Origin: Candidatus Sumerlaeota bacterium
GTDB taxonomy: Bacteria > Sumerlaeota > Sumerlaeia > JAPLSS01
Length of the DNA stretch: 35,681 nucleotides
Assembly: GCA_026398515.1 (NCBI GenBank)
Contig: JAPLSS010000511.1
Coordinates: 1 to 35,681, forward strand
Reading direction: 5' to 3'
Positions 1 through 7,611 of the stretch are shown here, one piece after another. Within the stretch, counting starts at the first letter, position 1. The number at the start of each line of letters is the position of its first letter. The position numbers and the translations under genes are program-made. The notes under the pieces are model-generated. The model was not told the origin of the DNA. It saw nothing but the letters and a program-made list of their open reading frames with translations, and searched no databases.

Positions 1-1
1 C

Positions 2-343
2 GGAACGCCGCACACTCCATCCGACGCCTGGTCATATGTCCATAGCAGATCCGCGGGGACGTGGAGACTCGTGTGGGACGAGGAGATCTATGGCACGTGG
101 CTCGTCCAGATCATCGTTTACCAGAACGGCGTGGGGTGGATTCAGACCGACGGCCCGAGCGGGACGTCGCTTTGGCACTTCCTGGACTACGGCGGCCTGG
201 CCTACGACCCGGCGAAGGCCAGCTTCCTGGACGGGTGGGCCGACTTCACGTTGCCTCCCGGCGGCTCCTACGTCTTCTTCCTCAACTTCCGGGCGTGGGA
301 CGGCGTGACCGAAGGTCCGTTCGCCTTCGCGGAAACGTATTGA
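2..343 (+). CDS. C-terminal part of an unknown protein
   Basis: The frame is open from the window edge and ends at TGA 341-343, giving about 113 residues, so the true start probably lies outside. A GTG at 71 could be an internal start but has no convincing ribosome binding site. The sequence is rich in aromatic residues and alternates hydrophobic and polar positions (LVQIIVYQNGVGWIQTDG, GGSYVFFLNFRAW), which suggests a beta-sandwich or secreted domain. I do not recognise the family. It is followed at once by a transposase remnant, so the end of the gene may have been altered by an old insertion. Coding status is supported by composition only. Confidence 0.5.
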   Translation, partial: GTPHTPSDAWSYVHSRSAGTWRLVWDEEIYGTWLVQIIVYQNGVGWIQTDGPSGTSLWHFLDYGGLAYDPAKASFLDGWADFTLPPGGSYVFFLNFRAWDGVTEGPFAFAETY

Positions 344-344
344 G

Positions 345-554
345 CGGCGCCTCCGAACCGACCGCGGATTCCACCATACCGTCGAGGGCCGGATCGGCGC
401 CGTCCATCGCTTCATCCCCCCAGGCAAGAAGAACCACCAAGCCGATGTCGAATCTTTCCACGAGCGCATCGAGTCCGAGTTCTTTGACCTCGAACCGTTC
501 GCCGATCGACTCGACTTCTTCCACAAAGATTCCGCCTATCAGCTCTGGTGGAAC
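345..554 (+). pseudogene. Decayed DDE (rve-type) transposase fragment
   Basis: Reading codons from 345 gives about 70 residues that resemble the end of an integrase-core transposase. They include LRTDRG (like the TDNG that carries the second catalytic Asp), HRFIPPGKKNHQADVESFHE (carrying the final catalytic Glu in the VESFH context), and then ESEFFDLE and SAYQLWWN. Established families of this kind read HRxIPPxxxxxQADVExxHxxIExEFY and YxLWFN at these places. About 15 residues expected after TDxG (the SEF segment) appear missing. Similarity stops after LWWN, although the frame stays open. No start codon, terminal repeats or target duplication can be assigned. Family assignment is by motif memory; a protein search would settle it. 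Confidence 0.55.
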
Positions 555-678
555 AGCACTTCCTGGGCGCGCCCTATGTCATTGCATGCCGGCGGTTTCG
601 CCTCTAACCTCTCGTGGTTGACCATACCGGCGGCATCGTCTGGGCGGCCCATTTCACTGGATCGCGAGTTGAGGCAAC

Positions 679-3477
679 ATGGCCGTGAGCAGAATTCACC
701 ATCTCCTCCGCAATCCGACGGCAAGAAGGATCGCCTTCGTCAATCTGGCTCTGGCCTTGTTGGTCGCCGGGGGGATGATGCCTCGCATTGGCCGTTCCCG
801 GATCGACGTGGGATTGGACCTTGTGGAGGGAGAGGAACTCCCCGCTCCGGTCGATCTCGCGCCGACTCCGCCCGAGAAGTTCTTCGATCGGGACTATCGC
901 TTCGATCTGATCGCCACCGGCGAGCGGAACCCGCGCTCCAAGGGCGCCGAGGTATGGCTGAATCAGTTCCCTCACCGCGATCGGCTTCAGCAAGATCCGC
1001 CCGATTCCTGGGTTGCGCGCGACGAGAACCTGATGGGGAGTCAAGCCGCCGTGCACTGGGACGGCCCGCTCTCGCCTCCGCTGATCGTGCTGGGCAAGCA
1101 CGATTATTCCGGAATTGCCCGGCTGACCACGTCGGCTGGAGACGAGGTGATCGACTTGTTCGATCCGGACGGCGGCTGGGTCGTCAAACCCATTCCTCCC
1201 GCCGCTCCACGGAAAGAGTCGGCGAAGAAAACCGGGCCGTCTTCCCGTGCGAGCGGGGTGACCGTGGCGTGGGGCGATGCGGTCGATGAGCGAACGACGA
1301 TGCGGCCGATCGACGACGAGGACGGCCCGGGAAAGGCCCTGTTCCGCTTCGAACTCATCGCCACCGGACTGAAGAACCAGGACTCCAAAGGCAAAGAAGT
1401 CTGGATCACCGATTTTCGCGAGTTGAGTTCCTTGAAACAGGACCCGCCCAATTCCTGGCGGCTCGTCAACAAGGCCCTCGTGAGCCGGGACGCAACGTTT
1501 CCGTGCGTGCGCTGGGAGGGGATCGACACCCAGGCGGTCATCACCCTGCTCAAGCATCCGTGGTCGGGCGTTGCCCTGCTGCGGACGAGCGCCGGCGATC
1601 AATTGATTGATCTCTATGACCCCGAAGGCAACAAGACGATCACCATTCCGATTGCGCCGGTTCGCCGGCCCGTCAAACAGTATCGGGCCAGCATCCCGCG
1701 GCGCGCGTTGGCCGGCTTTCGCATTTCGCTCGGCGACAGCGGGCGCTTTCCGATTTCGCGACTCTATGTCGGCTCCTTCTGGCCCACGATCTTCCTGGCA
1801 TCGGGTGCGGAAGCGGGCGAGGACGTCTGGGGCCGCGTGATCCCCCACTGGAGCCCTTCCATTGAGCAAGGCCGGCTGATCGTGCCGTCGCTTTCGCGCC
1901 TGGAGCAGGGGGGATGGGCGACGTTTGGCGTCCTGGCCCCGTCGCTGTTCGCGTTGGGCTTGGGCTTGAGCGTCCTGGCGTTCCTCGCCAGCCGGCTATG
2001 CCGTTGGCTGGTTCGCCAATCGTCTCCGGGAACGCGGACGCTCGCGCCCTTTCGCGCCGGACCGTTCCTGGCCTTCTGGCGCCCGCTGGTCGTGGTCTGG
2101 ACGCTGATCTGGCTCTGCTTCTGGCCCGCCACGATGGAGACCGATTCCTGCTTCCAGTGGCATCAGGCCCAGACGATGCAGATCAATGACTGGCATCCCC
2201 CGCTGCACACGTTGACGATGAAGCTGGCTTCGATGGCGTGGGCTTCTCCGGGCGCGCTGATCGCGGTTCACATTCTCGCGTTGAGCCTGTGCGCCGCCTA
2301 TGGTTTCTCGCTGCTGCTGCGGGCGGGCGTTCCGCGCCGCCTGGTGATCGCCGCCTATCTGGTCGCCCTGTGCTCGCCGCGCAACGCGATGATGGCGGTG
2401 CTCGAGGAAAAGGATGTTCTCTATAGCGTCTGCGTGTTTCTCTTTGCCGTCATGCTCGCGCACAGCCTTCTGGATCACCGGATGGGAAGACGCCTTTGGT
2501 TCTGGGTTGCGCTGGGGGTTTGTCTGGGATTGATCCCCCTGTATCGCCACAACGGCATCGCCATTCTGTTGCCGATGCTTCTCCTGCTGCCCGTCTTCCT
2601 GTGGCCGTGGCGGAAACTCGCGATTCTCTCCTTGGCCGTCGCTCTGTTGGTCTTCGGCGGCGCGCGGCTCGTTTTGTTCCCGCTGTTTCGGGTCGAGCAT
2701 CTGAAGGGATTCTGGCCCGTCGCCTACGCGATGACCGAACTATCGCCTATCGTGGCTCAAGACCCGCCTCTCTCGCAAGAGGAGCGCGACTTCCTCACAC
2801 GCATTCGCCCGATGACGGATCGTTGGGACTACAGCCCGGTGACCAGCAATCCGGCCCTATACAAGACCACCGATCTTCCCTATGCGGAAGCCAATGCGGA
2901 TCGTCTCCTTGCGCTTTTCGGCTCGCTCTTGGAGCGATACCCGGGCCTCGTGCTTCATCATCATCAGTTGAACGCGGCCTACCTGATCGTCCCATGGGAT
3001 TCCGTGCGCTACCCCATAGAATATCCGTATACAGAGTATTTCGGCGGCGCCATCCGCCCCAATGCCTGGGCGGACAAGTACGGGATTGCCATTCGTCCGT
3101 TCTTCCCCGAGCTCCATGCCGCCATCCTGGAGTTCCTGGGAATCCTGGCACAACGGCCTCTCAACTGGCTCTTCTGGCGAGTGGGATTGCCTCTCTACGC
3201 GGTCCTGGCGGCGCTGGGGATTCTCCTGGCGCGGCTTCGGGATTGGCGGCTCCTCCTGGTGTACCTGCCGGCGCTCCTGAACACGGCGTTTTTCCTGCTA
3301 GGCACGCCGAGTCAAAGCACCCGGTACCAGTTTCCGCTGACGTTCTCCGCCGCTTTTCTGGTTTGTTTGGCGTTTCTGCCGAAAACGGGAGCGCCTTCCT
3401 GGCCGGCGGCTAATGACGCCCCACCTTGCCCGGAAACGTCCGAACACGCGGTTCGAGGCGCGACCTCCGGGTCGTAG
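679..3477 (+). CDS. Large polytopic membrane protein with duplicated N-terminal module, GT-C-like
   Basis: 932 residues. A hydrophobic segment (about 18-35) is followed by two related exported modules, residues about 72-166 and 221-317. Both carry F-[DE]-LIATG, SKG-x-EVW, LxQDPPxSW, a Trp-acid pair (HWDG/RWEG), SG-x-A-x-L-x-TSAGD and ID-[LM]-[FY]-DP-[DE]-G. From about 415 onward there are many transmembrane helices. The segment METDSCFQW followed by NDWHPPLHT resembles the first periplasmic loop of GT-C type polyprenyl-linked sugar transferases, where an Asp is catalytic. I therefore infer a membrane glycosyltransferase-like protein, but the substrate is unknown and the modules match no family I can name. 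ATG at 679 is the first start of the frame, with only a weak GAGG-like site upstream. The last residues (AVRGATSGS) are encoded by one arm of an intergenic inverted repeat. Confidence 0.75.
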   Translation: MAVSRIHHLLRNPTARRIAFVNLALALLVAGGMMPRIGRSRIDVGLDLVEGEELPAPVDLAPTPPEKFFDRDYRFDLIATGERNPRSKGAEVWLNQFPHRDRLQQDPPDSWVARDENLMGSQAAVHWDGPLSPPLIVLGKHDYSGIARLTTSAGDEVIDLFDPDGGWVVKPIPPAAPRKESAKKTGPSSRASGVTVAWGDAVDERTTMRPIDDEDGPGKALFRFELIATGLKNQDSKGKEVWITDFRELSSLKQDPPNSWRLVNKALVSRDATFPCVRWEGIDTQAVITLLKHPWSGVALLRTSAGDQLIDLYDPEGNKTITIPIAPVRRPVKQYRASIPRRALAGFRISLGDSGRFPISRLYVGSFWPTIFLASGAEAGEDVWGRVIPHWSPSIEQGRLIVPSLSRLEQGGWATFGVLAPSLFALGLGLSVLAFLASRLCRWLVRQSSPGTRTLAPFRAGPFLAFWRPLVVVWTLIWLCFWPATMETDSCFQWHQAQTMQINDWHPPLHTLTMKLASMAWASPGALIAVHILALSLCAAYGFSLLLRAGVPRRLVIAAYLVALCSPRNAMMAVLEEKDVLYSVCVFLFAVMLAHSLLDHRMGRRLWFWVALGVCLGLIPLYRHNGIAILLPMLLLLPVFLWPWRKLAILSLAVALLVFGGARLVLFPLFRVEHLKGFWPVAYAMTELSPIVAQDPPLSQEERDFLTRIRPMTDRWDYSPVTSNPALYKTTDLPYAEANADRLLALFGSLLERYPGLVLHHHQLNAAYLIVPWDSVRYPIEYPYTEYFGGAIRPNAWADKYGIAIRPFFPELHAAILEFLGILAQRPLNWLFWRVGLPLYAVLAALGILLARLRDWRLLLVYLPALLNTAFFLLGTPSQSTRYQFPLTFSAAFLVCLAFLPKTGAPSWPAANDAPPCPETSEHAVRGATSGS

Positions 3478-3531
3478 CGGTTTTCCAGATTTCAGGCGCT
3501 TCCTACAACTGAAGGTTGCACTACGAACCGC
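3448..3531. repeat. Imperfect inverted repeat overlapping the end of the membrane-protein gene
   Basis: The ends GCGGTTCG (3448-3455) and CGAACCGC (3524-3531) are exact complements, and the arms continue with partial pairing (GCGACCTCCGGGTCGTAG against CTACAACTGAAGGTTGCAC). It lies between convergent genes and covers the last nine sense codons and the stop of the upstream gene. It could act as a terminator but has no clean T tract. The centre resembles the small element at 9351 and 26641. Confidence 0.5.
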
Positions 3532-3549
3532 ATTTCCGTGAGAGCCGAC

Positions 3550-4584
3550 TCACACCCCCATCAAATGCTCCAGGATCGCCAGGTCGAGCGTTTCGTAGTC
3601 GCGGTCGCCGATGCATTGGCGCCAGAGGTCCATGTCGAAGGAGCGCGCCTTGTCCAGCAGCGCCAGGAAGACGCGGCGGCTGTTGGCCAGGTGAAGGGTG
3701 GCGGACTCGGCCTTCTGGGTGCGCATGGCTTTGACATCGAGGCCGACAAACGCGCCGGTTTGCGGGTAGCCGCCCTGCTCCAGCACCCAGACCTGGTCGA
3801 ACGCGCGGCGCAGGTTGGCCGAGCCGAACGTCTTGTCCTGGTCGAACTTCAGGCCGTTCTGGTCGTTGAGGTGGACGCTCCAGAGTTTCCCGGCCGACAG
3901 CGCGAAGGCCATTTCGTCCGAGGGATCGAGGCCGGCGAGGATCGCGTGAGCCGTCTCAATTAAGCCGCCCACGCGTTTCGGATCGCACGCCCGCGACGCC
4001 AGGGCCAGCGCGTGGCCGATGGTCGGAATGTAGGCGTGATCCATCGGCTCATTGGGCTTCGGCTCGATGGCGATGCGGATCTTCGGGTCGTGTTTGAGAA
4101 TCGCGTTGATGGCTTCGAGCAGCCAACGATGCGCGTTGATCGCCGGCTTCGATTCGCGGATGTACGTCCCCTCGCGCGCCAGCCACAGGACCATCAGATC
4201 GCACCCGAGTTCGCGGGCGATGTCGGCGGCGCGTTTCGAGCGGTCGATGGCCCAGCGGCGCGCCTTGGGATCGTTGGCCGTGTAGCCGCCGTCGATCCCG
4301 CGCGGGTCTTCCCAAAGGCGCGGGGCGACAAACTCGGCGACGAGCCCTTCGCCGGCCAGCATTTTGCGGACGGCCTTGGCTTCCTTGCGAACTTGGGCGG
4401 CGGTCTTGGAGTCGACCTGCGGCACGGCGTCGTCGTCGTGGAACTGCACGCCGTCGAAGCCGAGTTGTTTGTAGGCTTTCAACTTCTTCGCGAACGTCAC
4501 GGTCGGCCGGACCGTGGGGCCGAACGGGTCGGCGCCTTCGTGAATGTTCCACGGGCCGAACGAGAAATGATAGTCGACGGGCAT
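3550..4584 (-). CDS. xylA: Xylose isomerase (class I XylA-like)
   Basis: 344 residues, TIM barrel. Class I xylose isomerase motifs appear in order: FHDDDAVP (His49, Asp52; catalytic His of the FHDDD motif), WLAREGTY (position of WGGREGxE), IEPKPNEP (Glu174 metal ligand, Lys176), ETAHAILAGLD (Glu210, His213), and LNDQNGLKFDQD (Asp248, Asp250 metal ligands). It therefore should interconvert D-xylose and D-xylulose, though related short homologues may use other aldoses. It is somewhat shorter than the about 390 residues of actinobacterial enzymes. ATG 4584 begins the conserved part (MPVDYHFSFGPWNI); the frame stays open upstream through a 9-base repeat array, but that part is not protein-like. 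No strong Shine-Dalgarno sequence is visible. It lies 74 bases downstream of the DUF3604 gene on the same strand, and a GH10 xylanase is encoded nearby, consistent with xylan use. Confidence 0.85.
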   Translation of the reverse strand: MPVDYHFSFGPWNIHEGADPFGPTVRPTVTFAKKLKAYKQLGFDGVQFHDDDAVPQVDSKTAAQVRKEAKAVRKMLAGEGLVAEFVAPRLWEDPRGIDGGYTANDPKARRWAIDRSKRAADIARELGCDLMVLWLAREGTYIRESKPAINAHRWLLEAINAILKHDPKIRIAIEPKPNEPMDHAYIPTIGHALALASRACDPKRVGGLIETAHAILAGLDPSDEMAFALSAGKLWSVHLNDQNGLKFDQDKTFGSANLRRAFDQVWVLEQGGYPQTGAFVGLDVKAMRTQKAESATLHLANSRRVFLALLDKARSFDMDLWRQCIGDRDYETLDLAILEHLMGV

Positions 4585-4620
4585 GGCTGGCGTCTTTCTT
4601 GGAGGATAGTGTTCTTCTAG

Positions 4621-4656
4621 TCGGACCTGTCGGACGGGTCTGACGGGTCTGACGGA
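4621..4656. repeat. Tandem array of a 9-base unit (4 copies)
   Basis: Four consecutive 9-base units: TCGGACCTG, TCGGACGGG, TCTGACGGG and TCTGACGGA. The array fills the spacer between the xylose isomerase start and the DUF3604 stop. Arrays with the same period but different sequence occur at 22103, 23254 and 26658. Confidence 0.75.
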
Positions 4657-4658
4657 TT

Positions 4659-7496
4659 TCAGCTGGCGCTCTCGATCGGCTTCGGATGCCCCAGCCACAC
4701 CGGGCTGCTCCAGGCCATCTGGGCGTCCTTTTGGATCACCCGCACGTAGTAGTAACTCCACGTGTCCAGCGGCTTTGGGTCGACGAAAGTCAGTTCCGCC
4801 TCTTTGCCTTCGGGCTGATTGCAGTAGATGAACTCGTTGTTGCGGCAGACTTCGACGCGGTCGATGTCGCCGGGGCAGCGGACGCGGATCTTGACCTCGA
4901 CCGGCTTGCCCTGCGCGGGGGGCAGGATGTCGCCCATCAGCGCCCCGTTCACCCGCACGTCGAGGAAGATGCGCGCCGCCGTCGTGCCGAAGCAATGGCG
5001 GGCGCGCATGGCGTCGAGCAGCGCCTCGCGGCTGAAATCCGGCGCGAAAACGCAGGCCTTGCCCTTGCCGCCGCCGTGATCGGGGCTGGCGATGACGCCG
5101 ATCACCAGACCCTTCGCCCAGGCGTCCTGAATGAAGTGGCCTTGCTCCGGCGTCGCTCGCTTGGCCTGGCCGGGCGCGCCCAGGTATTCATAGGAGCCGC
5201 GCCCCTGATAGATCTCGGCCACCGGCTGCGCCACCTCGTCGTGGAACGACCAGTCGGTCGGCACATTGCCCGTGTCGGCCAATTGGTGCGGGATGTGGAT
5301 GAAGTTGGCGTTCATCGCGCGCAGATCCTTCCACACGTCGGCCGGGGTCTGGCCGTTCATTTCGTTCCAGAAACGGGGGAAATACGGGTCGGCGAAGATC
5401 AGGTTGCGGTGGCCGTAGAAGCCGTAGGGATACTTGTCGCTATATTCCTCGAAGGTCGAGGTCCATTCCTCGGCCAGGAAGGCGACGAAGCGGCTGGGGT
5501 CGGTATTGACGCGGGCCATCTTGCCGGTGAAATACCACAGGTACGGCGTTTCGTCGTAGCCGTGGTCGGTCACGCAGGCGAAGTCCAGGTGGGCGATGTC
5601 GCGCATGTTCTGGTACGACTCGTCGATGGATTCATCCCCCGTGCGGTTGCAGATCGAGACCTCGGTGTGATCGTGCAGATCGCCATAGTACAGTTTCAAC
5701 GTCTTGCCATTGAAATCGATAGACGGGGTTGGCGTGTCTTCGCCGTAAGCGACACGACACTCCGCGGGGCCGAACTTGTCGGCCGGCTCGGCGAATCGCT
5801 CCAGGTCGGGCGTGGTCGCCGGGGTCGAGCCTTTCAGGTCGAGCGTCGTCAGGTAGATGTCGCTGTGCGACTGCGCGCTCTGCTCTTCGTTTTCATACCG
5901 CGGCGGCATGTCGTCGGCCTGGAAGGCGACGATGGCTTGGTCGCCGTCGACGACAAGCGCCGGCCGGCGGTCCATGCAATGCATGTTGGACAGCGGCGCC
6001 AGCGGCTCCCACGACTGGCCGGAGAAGCCCGTCAGGCTCAGCGACCACGAGCGCTCCATGGCGCGCAGATAAGCGAGCCAGATTCGCCCCGAAGCGTCGG
6101 CATACGGCGCGGGGGCCTCGCCGCCATGGAACGGCGGCGCCTGTTTCGCAAGATCTCGGGACGCTTCCAGGCCATCCGGCGTCACGCGCGCGACGATGAT
6201 GCGCTTGAGCGACGCGCCGCCGATTCGGTATTCGCTCATCAGCGCGTTCTCGTAAGCGATCCACAACTCGCCGCCGCGTTCGAACAGCATCGGCGCGCGG
6301 TCGATCGAAGGCGCCTGGGTCAGGCGGCGTTCGGCGTTCCACTGGCCTTCGCCCGAACGGCGGCGCATGTACACGTCGTCGTTGTTCTCGCGGAAGCTGT
6401 GCCAGGCGACGGCGACCTGCCCGCCCGGCAACGCGGCGACCGAGGGCGAGTAGTTGGAGCAGCCGTCGGCGCTGAGCGGCTCGGGCTTGGAGACGGCGCC
6501 GTCGCGCATGGAAGCCGCGTAGATCCGTCGCCCGCCGTCGCGGTTCGATTCCCAGGCGACCCACAGCGTTCCGTCGCGCCAGGCGCCGGCGGGCTTCACA
6601 TCCACTGGCGCGTCCGAGGTCAGGGCGATGGGTTTGCCCGGCCCCTCGGGAGCGCACGGAACGGCGCACACGTCCCACTTCCCATTTTGTTCCGCGGCAT
6701 AGAGCACGAAGGCGTTCGGCCCCGCCGCGACGACGCGCGGACCCAAGACGTACGTGCCCTTGCCCCCCAGAACCTGCCACGCGCCCAACCGCTTGAACGC
6801 TCCGTTGGCCAGTTGCCAGCGCGCCACCTGGAGCGAGTCGGCTCCGTCGCGGAAACTATTCCAAGCCAGGTAGAAACTGCCGTCGTCGGCCCGCGCCATC
6901 GAGGGCTCGTCGTTGAAGCCCTGGCCCTCGGACACGGAGGTGGCGGCGGGAGCCGTGTATTCGGACAGGGAGATGTCGTCGAACCACATGCGTCCGGCGG
7001 GCGCGCCGTTCGAGTTCGGCCCGACGATCTGCAGTTCCAGATCGCCCGTCTTTTCGGCCTTGAACGAGACCTCGAAGCGTTTCCAGAGCGCCGGCACGCT
7101 TTTGAACTGGCCGATGCTCTGCTTGGTCTTGCCGCCGCCGGGCTGCACGACGAAGAGCGTGAGCCGCGTTCCGTGCGTGGCCCGTGCCCACAGTTCCAGC
7201 CGATACGCCTTGCCTTCTTCGACCGGCACGTTCCGGCGCAGGATCAGGAACGTGTTCGGCTCGGCGATCTCGCCGGACAGGCAGGCCTGGCCCGAATGCG
7301 GCGCGCCTTCGAGGGTCACGATCTCCTGGCCCTTCGCCCGCGACCAACCGCTCAGGCCGTCCTCAAAACCGCCGTTGAAGAGAAGGTCCTTCCCCCCCGC
7401 GCAGAACGCCGATGCCGGCCAGGCCGCCAGCAGACACAAGAGGACGAGGCGCGACGCGCGATTCCACGTTTTGACTTCCCCTGCGAACGACACCAT
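4659..7496 (-). CDS. Secreted CBM / beta-propeller / DUF3604 protein
   Basis: 945 residues. A signal peptide (about 1-32, ending WPASAFCAGG) is followed by a galactose-binding-like jelly roll (about 35-185; LLFNGGFEDGLSGW and MWFDDISL are typical of CBM4/9 or CBM-like folds). Then come propeller-like repeats (about 190-590; SxDxAPVDVKPAGAW, WVAWESNRDG, AVAWHSFRENNDDVY) and a C-terminal DUF3604 domain (about 600-930). The last has the PHP-like metal motifs LYYGDLHDHTEVS, ACVTDHG, GVIASPDHGGG and RHCFGTTAARI. DUF3604 proteins are PHP-superfamily relatives of unproven substrate, probably metal-dependent hydrolases. ATG 7496 is preferred over an upstream ATG at 7541 because AAAGGGGAG lies just before it and a good signal peptide follows. 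The gene is divergent from a sulfatase and upstream of xylose isomerase, so a polysaccharide-linked role is likely. Confidence 0.85.
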   Translation of the reverse strand: MVSFAGEVKTWNRASRLVLLCLLAAWPASAFCAGGKDLLFNGGFEDGLSGWSRAKGQEIVTLEGAPHSGQACLSGEIAEPNTFLILRRNVPVEEGKAYRLELWARATHGTRLTLFVVQPGGGKTKQSIGQFKSVPALWKRFEVSFKAEKTGDLELQIVGPNSNGAPAGRMWFDDISLSEYTAPAATSVSEGQGFNDEPSMARADDGSFYLAWNSFRDGADSLQVARWQLANGAFKRLGAWQVLGGKGTYVLGPRVVAAGPNAFVLYAAEQNGKWDVCAVPCAPEGPGKPIALTSDAPVDVKPAGAWRDGTLWVAWESNRDGGRRIYAASMRDGAVSKPEPLSADGCSNYSPSVAALPGGQVAVAWHSFRENNDDVYMRRRSGEGQWNAERRLTQAPSIDRAPMLFERGGELWIAYENALMSEYRIGGASLKRIIVARVTPDGLEASRDLAKQAPPFHGGEAPAPYADASGRIWLAYLRAMERSWSLSLTGFSGQSWEPLAPLSNMHCMDRRPALVVDGDQAIVAFQADDMPPRYENEEQSAQSHSDIYLTTLDLKGSTPATTPDLERFAEPADKFGPAECRVAYGEDTPTPSIDFNGKTLKLYYGDLHDHTEVSICNRTGDESIDESYQNMRDIAHLDFACVTDHGYDETPYLWYFTGKMARVNTDPSRFVAFLAEEWTSTFEEYSDKYPYGFYGHRNLIFADPYFPRFWNEMNGQTPADVWKDLRAMNANFIHIPHQLADTGNVPTDWSFHDEVAQPVAEIYQGRGSYEYLGAPGQAKRATPEQGHFIQDAWAKGLVIGVIASPDHGGGKGKACVFAPDFSREALLDAMRARHCFGTTAARIFLDVRVNGALMGDILPPAQGKPVEVKIRVRCPGDIDRVEVCRNNEFIYCNQPEGKEAELTFVDPKPLDTWSYYYVRVIQKDAQMAWSSPVWLGHPKPIESAS

Positions 7497-7611
7497 GACA
7501 CACTCCCCTTTATTCACAACACCCGAGACGTGAAAAGACATTTATTGTAACATGCCCGGCCTGGCCCCATGATGCAACGGCATTCCGGCCAAGGGAGAAG
7601 GAGTTTTATCG

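Noticed and set aside
4686-7550. Plus-strand open frame of 954 codons opposite the DUF3604 gene
   Set aside because: Antisense shadow with low-complexity composition. The minus strand has a signal peptide, ribosome binding site and recognised domains.
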